Positions 33,728 to 41,023 of a DNA stretch of 64,000 nucleotides are shown one piece after another. The DNA is taken from assembly GCF_963422335.1 (NCBI RefSeq), contig NZ_OY729424.1, forward strand, positions 3,286,001 through 3,350,000, given 5' to 3'. The first letter of the stretch is position 1. Each line of letters starts with the position of its first letter. Made by a program: the position numbers and the translations under genes. The notes beneath the pieces were generated by a model that worked only from the letters and a program-made list of their open reading frames with translations, ran no database searches and had not been told where the DNA came from. Origin of the DNA: an uncultured Roseateles sp. (GTDB taxonomy: Bacteria > Pseudomonadota > Gammaproteobacteria > Burkholderiales > Burkholderiaceae_C).

Positions 33728-34630
33728 TCAGGGGTTGAAGGCGTGGTCCACGCAGGCCGGTTTGCAGCCGCGGTAGCCCATCCAGGCATACCAGTTGGAG
33801 CCGGCCGGGGAGCCGAATGCCAGGGCATTGCCGTAGCTCTCGTAGTACAGCCGCGTCAGCGCCGCCGAGGAACTGCTGCCAATGGTGTAGGCCACCGGGC
33901 ATTGCTCGGTGCAGGTCTTGTACCAGTTGAAGGGATCCCACCAGGCGCAACCGAACTTCTTGTAGTGGTTCTTCACCCAGGAATTGGCAATGCCGCCCCA
34001 CTGGCCGTCGATGGCCGTTTGCTTGTAGTCGCCGTTGTAGCTAGACGAGATCCACATGCAGCCGTGGAAACCGGTGAACATATGCAGCTTCTTGGCGCCG
34101 CCGTTGTTCATCGAATTGCGCAGATTCGGCAGGTAGTAGTCGTTCGCGCTGACGCAGGACGAGGCGTGCAGGATCTTCAGATTGTGGTCACCCACAAACA
34201 TATTGGGGCTGGTGCCGCCGAACTGGGTGCCGCACTTGTTGTTCCACTTCATGCGCATCAGCCCGCCCCAACCACCGCCACCGCCGTAGTCATAGCCATG
34301 GAAGGCGACGATGGCGGCATCGGGCCAGTCAACCCAGGCCGAATCGCTGCAGCCGGCGCCGGTGCAGAAGCGCGAGAGGTTCATGTTGCCGTCAACGAAC
34401 TTGCCGGTCTTGGTGTGGCCCTGGGCGCCCATTTGGTCGTACCAGGCCTGAGCCATGCCCGGCCACGAGGGGCGGTTGTCATCGGCATTGGTGTCGCAGT
34501 CGCCTGAGCTCCAGTTGCCGATGGCGTACATGTCTACCTTGAACGCCCATGTGGGGCTGTGGGCCGCGGCACACAGCGCCACGGCGAGCAGTGGACGCCA
34601 CAGGCGCTGCCACCAGTTGCTTGCTTTCAT
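33728..34630 (-). CDS. DUF6345-like secreted protein, possible caspase-fold peptidase
   Basis: A 300-residue protein with a signal peptide ending near SPTWA. His111 lies in IVAFHGYDYGGGGG and Cys159 in LKILHASSC, at the positions expected for a His-Cys pair of a caspase-like (clan CD) peptidase. That matches the DUF6345 pattern as I know it; enzyme activity is inferred, not shown. The mature protein is rich in Trp, Tyr and Cys (at least ten cysteines), fitting an extracellular disulfide-bonded protein. A perfect AAGGAGG precedes two adjacent ATGs; the second, at 34630, has the better spacing. Confidence 0.65.
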   Translation of the reverse strand: MKASNWWQRLWRPLLAVALCAAAHSPTWAFKVDMYAIGNWSSGDCDTNADDNRPSWPGMAQAWYDQMGAQGHTKTGKFVDGNMNLSRFCTGAGCSDSAWVDWPDAAIVAFHGYDYGGGGGWGGLMRMKWNNKCGTQFGGTSPNMFVGDHNLKILHASSCVSANDYYLPNLRNSMNNGGAKKLHMFTGFHGCMWISSSYNGDYKQTAIDGQWGGIANSWVKNHYKKFGCAWWDPFNWYKTCTEQCPVAYTIGSSSSAALTRLYYESYGNALAFGSPAGSNWYAWMGYRGCKPACVDHAFNP

Positions 34631-34865
34631 CATCGACCTCCTTGGGTTACGGCGCATACCCGCACCCGTTCCGGATGCAGGCATCCGGACGCGGCTGGGG
34701 TGCAAACTTGGGAGAGGCCTCGCGAGACTCCACGTTGCGTGCCTGACCCCCCGATTTGAGGGGGTTTGGCATCAACGCAGCGAAAGAATAGGTCGCGTCC
34801 GGGGTACGGACAATCCCCCATACCGCTTCAAACGTGGGGGGAGTTCCGACGCTGTTACAGCCGTG
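34631..34865. other. gap upstream of the DUF6345-like gene with C/G-run repeats
   Basis: No gene is seen in these 235 bases. Two hairpin-capable C-run/G-run pairs are present: ACCCCC with GGGGGT at about 34747-34765, and CCCCC with GGGGG at about 34826-34850. Neither is followed by a T-run. They lie where the promoter of the DUF6345-like gene should be. Confidence 0.4.
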
Positions 34866-35570
34866 TCAGGGCAGCCACGGACCCTGGAGCTGGGCGCGCG
34901 TTTCATCGACGGCCACCGACCACAGCGCGTTCATGACCGCCTCGGGTTGCTGGTAATGGCCGCCGTAACAGCCGTCGCCGAGGTAGGCACGCTTGGCCTG
35001 CGGGTTCATCAGCGCCATGCGGGCGTAGTCGACCAAGGCCTTGGGCGATGCGGGCAGTTCGACGCCGCGCAGCCGCGTGCTCTGGAAGTTCTCCATCCAT
35101 GAGGCATGGGAGGCCTGCGGGTCCTGCTCGCGCACAAAGGCCATCGTGCGCGGGGCGGCCCACCAGTTGTGCCACTTGAGCTGCAGGCCGGGGTGCTCGG
35201 CCATCAGCTGCTGCAGCAGGCCGGCCACCGGCTGATTGCCGCCGTGGCCGTTGACGATCAGCACGCGCCGAAAACCATGGTGGTGCAGCGAGGCGATCAG
35301 GTCGCGCATCACCGCCAGCAGGGTCTCCAGGCGCAGGCTCATCGTGCCTGGAAAGGCCATATAGGTGGGCGTGTAGCCATAGGGCTGGGCCGGATAGACC
35401 GGCACGCCCAGTGGCTCGGCGGCATCCACCGCCACCTCCTCGCTGAGGATGGCATCGACGGCCAGTGACAACCATGCATGCTGCTCGACGCTGCCCAGCG
35501 GCAGCACGACGCGGTCGTCGGTGCGCAGATAGCTTTCGATCTGTTGCCAGTGGCAGTCGCGGATGCGCAT
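34866..35570 (-). CDS. creatininase family amidohydrolase
   Basis: A 234-residue protein of the creatininase superfamily, which includes creatinine amidohydrolase, formamide hydrolases and MftE. Expected metal-site residues are visible: Glu29 and His31 in GSVEQH, Asp39 in VDAIL, His109 in NGHGGN, and Glu160 after ASWM. The usual GxxEQHG glycine after the histidine is Ala here (EQHAWL). The substrate is unknown; the family hydrolyses cyclic or linear amides. AGGAG precedes the ATG at 35570. It is divergent from the questin-oxidase-like operon. Confidence 0.85.
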   Translation of the reverse strand: MRIRDCHWQQIESYLRTDDRVVLPLGSVEQHAWLSLAVDAILSEEVAVDAAEPLGVPVYPAQPYGYTPTYMAFPGTMSLRLETLLAVMRDLIASLHHHGFRRVLIVNGHGGNQPVAGLLQQLMAEHPGLQLKWHNWWAAPRTMAFVREQDPQASHASWMENFQSTRLRGVELPASPKALVDYARMALMNPQAKRAYLGDGCYGGHYQQPEAVMNALWSVAVDETRAQLQGPWLP

Positions 35571-35695
35571 CGGTGTCTCCTGTGCGGGAAGGTGCTCACT
35601 ATAGTTGTGACAAGACCTTTTCAATAAATACACTATTTGGTTATAAATAAGGCCGCTACGGCACAATCAGGGCACGCCCATCCGAGCCCGCCAAC
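35571..35695. promoter_or_regulatory. divergent promoter region with TTGTGACAA palindrome
   Basis: This AT-rich gap separates the creatininase gene (minus) and the questin-oxidase-like gene (plus). TTGTGACAA at 35605-35613 is a perfect inverted repeat around one base. For the minus gene it lies between TTGAAA and TATAGT (15-base spacer). For the plus gene it overlaps TTGTGA, 18 bases before TACACT. It would be well placed to repress both directions. The SufR-like regulator of the operon is the obvious candidate to bind it. Confidence 0.45.
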
Positions 35696-36715
35696 GTGAC
35701 CGACACCGCATCGACCTCAAAGACACTCAGCCGCTTGCTGGACCGCAACCAGGCCTTCGGTCTGGCGGCGCGCGGCACCACCAACCATCTGCCGATGGCC
35801 TTGATCGCGCTGCATCGCATGGGCGCCTCGGCGAGCCGGCTGCAAGCCTATTTCGACCACTGGGCGCAGCACAAGGCCTTGCCCCATGTGGATGCACCGC
35901 CGGCGGCCCAGGCGCGGCAATGGTCGGCCTGGCGCGGTCAGGCGCGGGCCTTCGAGCCGCTGAGCCGGGGCTTCGCCGAGCGGGTGGTGCAGGAGGGCGC
36001 GGCGGCGGTGGTCGGCGAGGTCTGGGCCGATCTCGGGAGCGGGGTGGCGACGAATGCCTTTCATGCCTTGATACGGGTGGCCTACGGTCTGGAGGCCGAC
36101 CATGCCGGCGAGATCGGCGCGGGACTGGCCAGCCTGGTGGTCGCCCATCTGCCGCTGGATCTGAGCCTGGACGACGTGCCCACCGTTTCCTCGGTGCCGG
36201 TCGCACTGGAGCGTATCCACCTGAGCCTGGCCGGGGCTCATGCGGTGACGGCGTCTATCACCTCGGCCTTGCGCGCCGCAGCCGCTGACCCGCGGTTGGC
36301 TCAATCGCTGAGCCTGCCCGAGGGCCAGGGTCAAGAGCTCATCCCAGCGTTGGCCGATGCCGCCTTGCAACTCTACGCGCAGACGCACAGCTTCACCGTG
36401 CTGCATCTGGTGACCATGCTGCATGCGAGGCGCGTGCTGCTCCGGCACTGCCCGCGGCTCGCCACGCCCCAGCAAGACCTGGCCCTATGGCTGGCGTTCT
36501 GCACCGCCTATACGGCGGTCGGCGCGCCACGGCTGCAGGCGCCGACCTCGTTGGCCGCGCCGCTGAGCTGGCCCGAGATCTTTGCCCTGGCCGTGGCCCA
36601 GGACGATGACCATGTGATCAAGCTCAGCCACAGCTGCCACGAGGAGTTTCTGCACTACGGCCGGCCGCTGTACCAGCAGGTGGCCAGCGATCTGGTGCGA
36701 GGGCTGCAGCGATGA
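35696..36715 (+). CDS. questin oxidase family protein (DUF4243-like)
   Basis: A 339-residue protein with the ATNAFHALIRVAYGLEADH motif characteristic of the questin oxidase / DUF4243 family, and later HVIKLSHSCHEEF. In fungi, questin oxidase carries out a Baeyer-Villiger-type ring opening of an anthraquinone; bacterial members are uncharacterised. No flavin motif is visible. The start is GTG at 35696. Its stop overlaps the MFS start (ATGA), so translation is probably coupled. Confidence 0.75.
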   Translation: MTDTASTSKTLSRLLDRNQAFGLAARGTTNHLPMALIALHRMGASASRLQAYFDHWAQHKALPHVDAPPAAQARQWSAWRGQARAFEPLSRGFAERVVQEGAAAVVGEVWADLGSGVATNAFHALIRVAYGLEADHAGEIGAGLASLVVAHLPLDLSLDDVPTVSSVPVALERIHLSLAGAHAVTASITSALRAAAADPRLAQSLSLPEGQGQELIPALADAALQLYAQTHSFTVLHLVTMLHARRVLLRHCPRLATPQQDLALWLAFCTAYTAVGAPRLQAPTSLAAPLSWPEIFALAVAQDDDHVIKLSHSCHEEFLHYGRPLYQQVASDLVRGLQR

Positions 36716-37968
36716 CCCAGGCGCGCACCTTGCTGTGGGTCGTCTGCGCCATCTCGATGATGAGCACCATAGGCATGGCCATGCCTTACCCCATCCTGGC
36801 ACCGATCTTCGTGCAAGGTGCGGCGGACGGTTTCACCCACTTCATGGGCCTGCCGCCCAAGCTGTTGATGGGCATCGCGCTGGCGGCCAATCCGCTGGGC
36901 ATCTTGATCGGCAGCCTGTTCATCGGCCCGTTGTCCGACCGCCATGGCAGGCGCCGCACCTTGCTGTGGACGCTGTCGCTGACGGTGCTCAGCAGCCTGC
37001 TCGGCGCCTGGGCGCTGGAGCAGCGCTGGTACGCGCTGTTTGTCGGTGCGCGCTTCCTGACCGGCCTGACCGAGGGCAATCTGGCGGTGGCCCGCGCGGT
37101 GCTGGCCGATCTGCACCCGGTGCTCGATCGCACCCGCTCCTTTGCCTGGCTCAACGCCAGCAACTACGCCGGCTGGCTGCTGGGCCCGCTGCTGGGCGGG
37201 CTGACCCTGCCGCTGGGCGAGCCGGTGCCCTTTGTGCTGGCCGGCCTGGCCCTGCTGCCCTGCCTGCTGGTGATCTGGCGGGCCCTGCCGGAGACGCACG
37301 CGCGGCCGGCCGACGCGCCCGGCGGCCTGCTGCGGCAGGCGATGCAGCAGCAGGCGCTGGGCCTGCTGCGCCAAGACAAGCTGCTGGCCCGCCTGTTCGC
37401 GCTGCAGCTGGCCTACACGCTGGGTCTGACCACCTGCTATGAGTTCTACCCGCTGTGGCTGCTCGAGAACGCCGGCCTGGGCAGCCTGGGCATTGCCTGG
37501 GTGACGGCGGGCCTGTGCCTGGTGATGTCGCTGGCCAGCATGCTGATAGGCCGCTTCGATGCCTTGTCGTCACGCGGCCATGCCTTGCGGCGTGCCAGCG
37601 CCTGCGCGCCCACGGCCGCGGCCGGCCTGCTGGGCCTGGCCCTGCTGCCTGGCACGGCCGGGCTGCTGGTGATCATCGCCATGGGCCTGCCGCTGGCGCT
37701 GTACAACGCGGTGCTGCCGGCCTGGGTGTCCGAGCGCTTTGCCCACCACGGCCAGGGCAGGGTGATGGGCCTGCTGACGGTGATCTTCTATCTGGCCAAT
37801 GTGGTGATGGCGCTGGTGGGCGGGGCCTTGAGCCTCTTGGACACGCGCTGGATCATGGCGGTCGGTGGCGCCTGCAGCCTCTGGGCGGCCTGGAGCCTGC
37901 TGCGCCTGGCGCGCGATGTGCCAACATCACCGACCCCGAGCACCGCGGCTGTGGCCAGCAACGCATGA
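36712..37968 (+). CDS. MFS transporter
   Basis: A 418-residue protein with twelve predicted membrane segments. The conserved loop between helices 2 and 3 is GPLSDRHGRRRTL, and a motif-C-like GLTEGNLAVARA occurs in the first half. It resembles DHA1-type drug or metabolite exporters; the direction and substrate are not known. It overlaps the upstream oxidase-like gene and the downstream regulator gene by four bases each (ATGA), a strong sign of one operon. Confidence 0.85.
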   Translation: MTQARTLLWVVCAISMMSTIGMAMPYPILAPIFVQGAADGFTHFMGLPPKLLMGIALAANPLGILIGSLFIGPLSDRHGRRRTLLWTLSLTVLSSLLGAWALEQRWYALFVGARFLTGLTEGNLAVARAVLADLHPVLDRTRSFAWLNASNYAGWLLGPLLGGLTLPLGEPVPFVLAGLALLPCLLVIWRALPETHARPADAPGGLLRQAMQQQALGLLRQDKLLARLFALQLAYTLGLTTCYEFYPLWLLENAGLGSLGIAWVTAGLCLVMSLASMLIGRFDALSSRGHALRRASACAPTAAAGLLGLALLPGTAGLLVIIAMGLPLALYNAVLPAWVSERFAHHGQGRVMGLLTVIFYLANVVMALVGGALSLLDTRWIMAVGGACSLWAAWSLLRLARDVPTSPTPSTAAVASNA

Positions 37969-38588
37969 ACAGCACCAGCGACCAGATCCTCTATACGCTG
38001 AAGAGCCGCGGCCCCCAGGGTGCACAGGTGGTGGCCGAGGCCTGCGGCCTCAGCGCCATGGGCGCGCGCAAGCAGCTGCTGGCGCTGGAGGGCGCGGGCC
38101 TGGTGGCCTCGCACGAAGAGGCCCATGGCGTCGGCCGGCCAGCCCGCCTCTGGCAGCTGACCGAGGCCGGCCATGCCCGCTTCCCGGACCGCCATGGCGA
38201 GCTGGCCGTGCAGCTGATCGCCCAGGTCAGCGCGCTGCTGGGCCCGCAGGCGCTGCAGGCGCTGATCGCCCAGCGCCAGGCCGAGGCGCAGGCCGCCTAC
38301 GAGGCAGGCCTGGCGGGCGCCAAGACCCTGGCGCAGCGCGTGCAAGGCCTGGCCAGGAAGCGTGCCGAGGAGGGCTATATGGCTCGCGCCGAACGTGAAA
38401 AGGGCGGCGCCTGGCTGCTGATCGAGGACCATTGCCCGATCTGCGCCGCCGCCAGCAGTTGTCAGGGCTTCTGCCAGTCGGAGCTGGAGTTGTTCCGGCA
38501 TTGCGTCGGCAGTGCGGCCACCGTCGAGCGCAGCGAGCACCTGCTGGCCGGTGCCAGGCGCTGCGTCTATCGCATTCGGCCGGTTTAG
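37965..38588 (+). CDS. SufR-like iron-sulfur transcriptional regulator
   Basis: A 207-residue regulator. Residues about 5-70 are a winged helix (QILYTLKSRGPQGAQVVAEA, GLVASHEEAHGVGRPARLW). The C-terminal region has CPICAAASSCQGFCQSELE (Cys157, 160, 166, 170) and Cys200 in ARRCVYRI. That cysteine pattern is like SufR, which holds a 4Fe-4S or 2Fe-2S cluster and represses target genes. Here it probably senses redox or iron state and controls its own operon. The ATG overlaps the MFS stop. The 3' end overlaps the receiver gene by four bases. Confidence 0.82.
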   Translation: MNSTSDQILYTLKSRGPQGAQVVAEACGLSAMGARKQLLALEGAGLVASHEEAHGVGRPARLWQLTEAGHARFPDRHGELAVQLIAQVSALLGPQALQALIAQRQAEAQAAYEAGLAGAKTLAQRVQGLARKRAEEGYMARAEREKGGAWLLIEDHCPICAAASSCQGFCQSELELFRHCVGSAATVERSEHLLAGARRCVYRIRPV

Positions 38589-38974
38589 GCTGTCATCCGC
38601 CCCGCCAGCGAGGACACCACTTCCAGCACCGTCTTGACCTTGAACGGCTTGAGCATGATGCGCTGAAGGCACAGCGGCTTGAGCAGGGCGATGGTTGAGG
38701 CATCCATGGTGCCGGCGATGACGGCCATCGGCAGATCGCTCTTGCTGAGCGTGCCCCCACCGCGCACGCTGTGCAGCAGGGCCAGGCCGGTCAGCGCATC
38801 GTCGATGTCGAGCAGCATCGCGTCAAAGCGTTGCGAGGCCAGCAGGCGTTGGGCGGCCTCATGGCTGCTGGCCTCATGCACATCGGCCAGATTCAACTCG
38901 CGGGCGGTCAGGGCGACGGTGCGCCGGAACAGCGAGTCCGGTTCGACCAGCAGCAGGGTTCTACGGTTCGGCAT
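38585..38974 (-). CDS. stand-alone receiver-domain protein
   Basis: A 129-residue single receiver domain. The acidic pocket has Glu11/Asp13, the phospho-acceptor is Asp56 in LLDIDDALTG and the conserved lysine is Lys109 in LKPFK. No output domain is attached. Ten bases upstream on the same strand lies a stand-alone GAF protein, and no histidine kinase is immediately adjacent; the kinase partner is unknown. Single-domain response regulators usually act by protein contact, for example in motility or phosphorelay. Confidence 0.82.
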   Translation of the reverse strand: MPNRRTLLLVEPDSLFRRTVALTARELNLADVHEASSHEAAQRLLASQRFDAMLLDIDDALTGLALLHSVRGGGTLSKSDLPMAVIAGTMDASTIALLKPLCLQRIMLKPFKVKTVLEVVSSLAGRMTA

Positions 38975-38983
38975 GGGCAGTGT

Positions 38984-39481
38984 TCAGGGCTCGAGCGACT
39001 GGCCCAGCAGCTCGCTGCAGACCAGGTCGCGCAGCGTGGACAGTATGGTCAGGTCCATGGCATCGAGCGTTCGCGGTTTGCTGTCGATCAGGCACAGCGT
39101 GCCCACGCGCAGCCCGGGCCGGGTTTCGAGTGGCGCGCCGGCATAGAAGCGGAGCTGGGTCGGACCGGTCACCAGCGGGTTGTCCGCGAAGCGCGGGTCC
39201 AGCAAGGCGTCAGGCACCACGGTGATGTTGTCGATGGCGATGGCGTGGCCGCAGAAGGAGCTGCGGCGGTCTAGCTCGCAGACGTCCATGCCGACACGGG
39301 CCTTGAACCACTGGCGCTCCTCGTCCACCAGGCTGATCAGCACGGTGGGCATGTCGAACTCCTCGGCAGCGAACTGCACGATGCGGTCGAAGCGCTGCTC
39401 GGGCGGGGTGTCGAGTATCAGCAGCTCGCGCAGTGCGGCCAGGCGCTCGGCGTCGTTGGCGGGTATCGGTGCGGCTTGCAT
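38984..39481 (-). CDS. stand-alone GAF domain protein
   Basis: A 165-residue protein that is essentially one GAF domain. It has LDTPPEQRFDRIVQFAAEEF, LVDEERQWFKAR, SSFCGHAI and VGTLCLIDSKPR. This is the common N-terminal GAF type found before GGDEF and kinase domains, but here it ends after the GAF fold. Cys and His in SFCGHAI are conserved in this GAF subtype. It probably acts with the receiver protein nine bases downstream. Confidence 0.82.
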   Translation of the reverse strand: MQAAPIPANDAERLAALRELLILDTPPEQRFDRIVQFAAEEFDMPTVLISLVDEERQWFKARVGMDVCELDRRSSFCGHAIAIDNITVVPDALLDPRFADNPLVTGPTQLRFYAGAPLETRPGLRVGTLCLIDSKPRTLDAMDLTILSTLRDLVCSELLGQSLEP

Positions 39482-39541
39482 GGGGACTTGATCAGTTGAG
39501 GCCGGAGCTTACCGGGTACGGCAAGGTCCGGCCCACAAGAG

Positions 39542-40018
39542 TTAAAACTTGTCTATCAAGCCCGACTGCGCGGCTGTTTGCGGGTTGGCGCCGGCCTGGC
39601 GCACCTGCAGCAGGGCCTGCTCGGCTGGCACGCCCAGGCTTTTGAGCACGCAGGCGGCGACCGTGCCGGTGCGGCCGATGCCGGCTGCGCAGTGCAGCAA
39701 GGCATGGTCACCCAGGCGCAAGGCCTGGCTCAGCTGGTCCACGCCCTCGCGGAAGCTGGCCGCGTCGGTGGCCAGGCCCATATCGCGCATCGGCAGGTGC
39801 AGCCAGCGAAAGGGCACCCGGCCCAGGGTGATGGCCTTGTGATACTCGGGCGAGAGCTGGGCCACCTCGTCGAGCGGATTCAGGCACATCACCAGGCTCA
39901 GCTTGGCTCGGCGCATATCGGTCAGGAAGCGGTCCCAGGGCTCCATGCGGCCGGGCATCGAATGCAGCCACAGGGTGCCGGGCACCTCGACGGGCAGGGG
40001 AAGGCGGCGAAACAGCAT
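39542..40018 (-). CDS. dual-specificity/tyrosine phosphatase-like protein
   Basis: A 158-residue cysteine phosphatase. The P-loop is HCAAGIGRT with Cys110 and Arg116, and the general acid is likely Asp79 in LPMRDMG. Lacking membrane segments, it should be cytoplasmic. Bacterial members act on phosphotyrosine proteins or on phosphoinositides and other small phosphates. It lies 20 bases downstream of the metallo-beta-lactamase gene on the same strand. Confidence 0.85.
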   Translation of the reverse strand: MLFRRLPLPVEVPGTLWLHSMPGRMEPWDRFLTDMRRAKLSLVMCLNPLDEVAQLSPEYHKAITLGRVPFRWLHLPMRDMGLATDAASFREGVDQLSQALRLGDHALLHCAAGIGRTGTVAACVLKSLGVPAEQALLQVRQAGANPQTAAQSGLIDKF

Positions 40019-40038
40019 TGTTCGGTTCAGGCGTGTTT

Positions 40039-40980
40039 TCAGGGGACAGGGCGGCGCTTGTTGCCGGCCAATTCTGCCTGCATGTCGCGCACATTGCGCG
40101 GCCCGAGGTTTTTGAAATAGGCCCAGCCGCCGTAGCTGGGTGCCAGCTGGCTGAGCGCTGCGGCCTGCAGGGCTTCGCCATCCTTGCCGCCATCGAGTTG
40201 CTGCTTGACAGCTGCCTGCAGGTCACCGAGATAGCGCTGGAAGTCCTGCACATCGCCGGCCTGGCCCACCTCGCCATGGCCGGGCACGAAGACGGCGCTG
40301 GCCGGCTGACCCTGGCGCAGCCCGTCCAGCGTGCGTATCCAGTCGGCCGTGTTGGCGTCTATCAGGTTCGGTATCGCGCGGCGCCAGAACAGGTCGCCGG
40401 CAAACACCACGCCGGCATCGACCACGCTGATCACCGCATCGCCACCGGTATGGCCGGGCAAGGCCTTGATCAGCAGCGTGCGCTGGCCCAGATTGAGACG
40501 CATCTCGCTGTCGAAGCCGATCTGCGGCGGCACCAGCGCGGCCACCTGGGCCTGGGCCTCGGCCGTCGGTGTGGGGCCGAAGAACTTCAGGTTCTCGGTG
40601 TTGATCCAGCGGGCCACGTTCTTGTGCCCGACGATCACCGCCCCGGCCTGCGCAAACACCGCGTTGCCGGCCACATGGTCGATGTGATAGTGGGTGTTGA
40701 TCAGATAGCGTATCGGCAGCGGCGTCAGCTTGCGCACCTCGGCCAGCAGCGCCTGCGTGGCCTTGGGTTTGTACAGGCTGTCGATGATGGCCACCGCCTC
40801 CTCACCGATGACCACGCCGGCATTGGCCCCCGAGTCGCCGGTGGCGTTGTCTATCACCGCATAGACCTTGGGCGCCACCAGCTTCAAGCTGAAGGGCAGG
40901 GTCTGGGCCTGGCCGGGCAGGCTGGCGGCGCAAACCAGGGCGGCGAGCAGGCGCAGGGCAGGGCGGCGTGTCAGGTGCAT
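40039..40980 (-). CDS. periplasmic metallo-beta-lactamase fold hydrolase
   Basis: A 313-residue protein with a signal peptide ending near PGQAQ. The zinc motif is HYHIDH (His97, His99, Asp101, His102), with GHTGGD and VFVPGHGEV supplying further ligands. The pattern matches the quinoprotein relay / SoxH-like MBL hydrolases that occur in the periplasm of Proteobacteria, with unknown substrate. The chosen ATG at 40980 begins the signal peptide. It follows the TonB-dependent receptor gene by 43 bases on the same strand and precedes the phosphatase gene. Confidence 0.88.
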   Translation of the reverse strand: MHLTRRPALRLLAALVCAASLPGQAQTLPFSLKLVAPKVYAVIDNATGDSGANAGVVIGEEAVAIIDSLYKPKATQALLAEVRKLTPLPIRYLINTHYHIDHVAGNAVFAQAGAVIVGHKNVARWINTENLKFFGPTPTAEAQAQVAALVPPQIGFDSEMRLNLGQRTLLIKALPGHTGGDAVISVVDAGVVFAGDLFWRRAIPNLIDANTADWIRTLDGLRQGQPASAVFVPGHGEVGQAGDVQDFQRYLGDLQAAVKQQLDGGKDGEALQAAALSQLAPSYGGWAYFKNLGPRNVRDMQAELAGNKRRPVP

Positions 40981-41023
40981 GGATGGCTCCGAGGCTTGGG
41001 CTGAACCCAGTATGCCCACAGGC

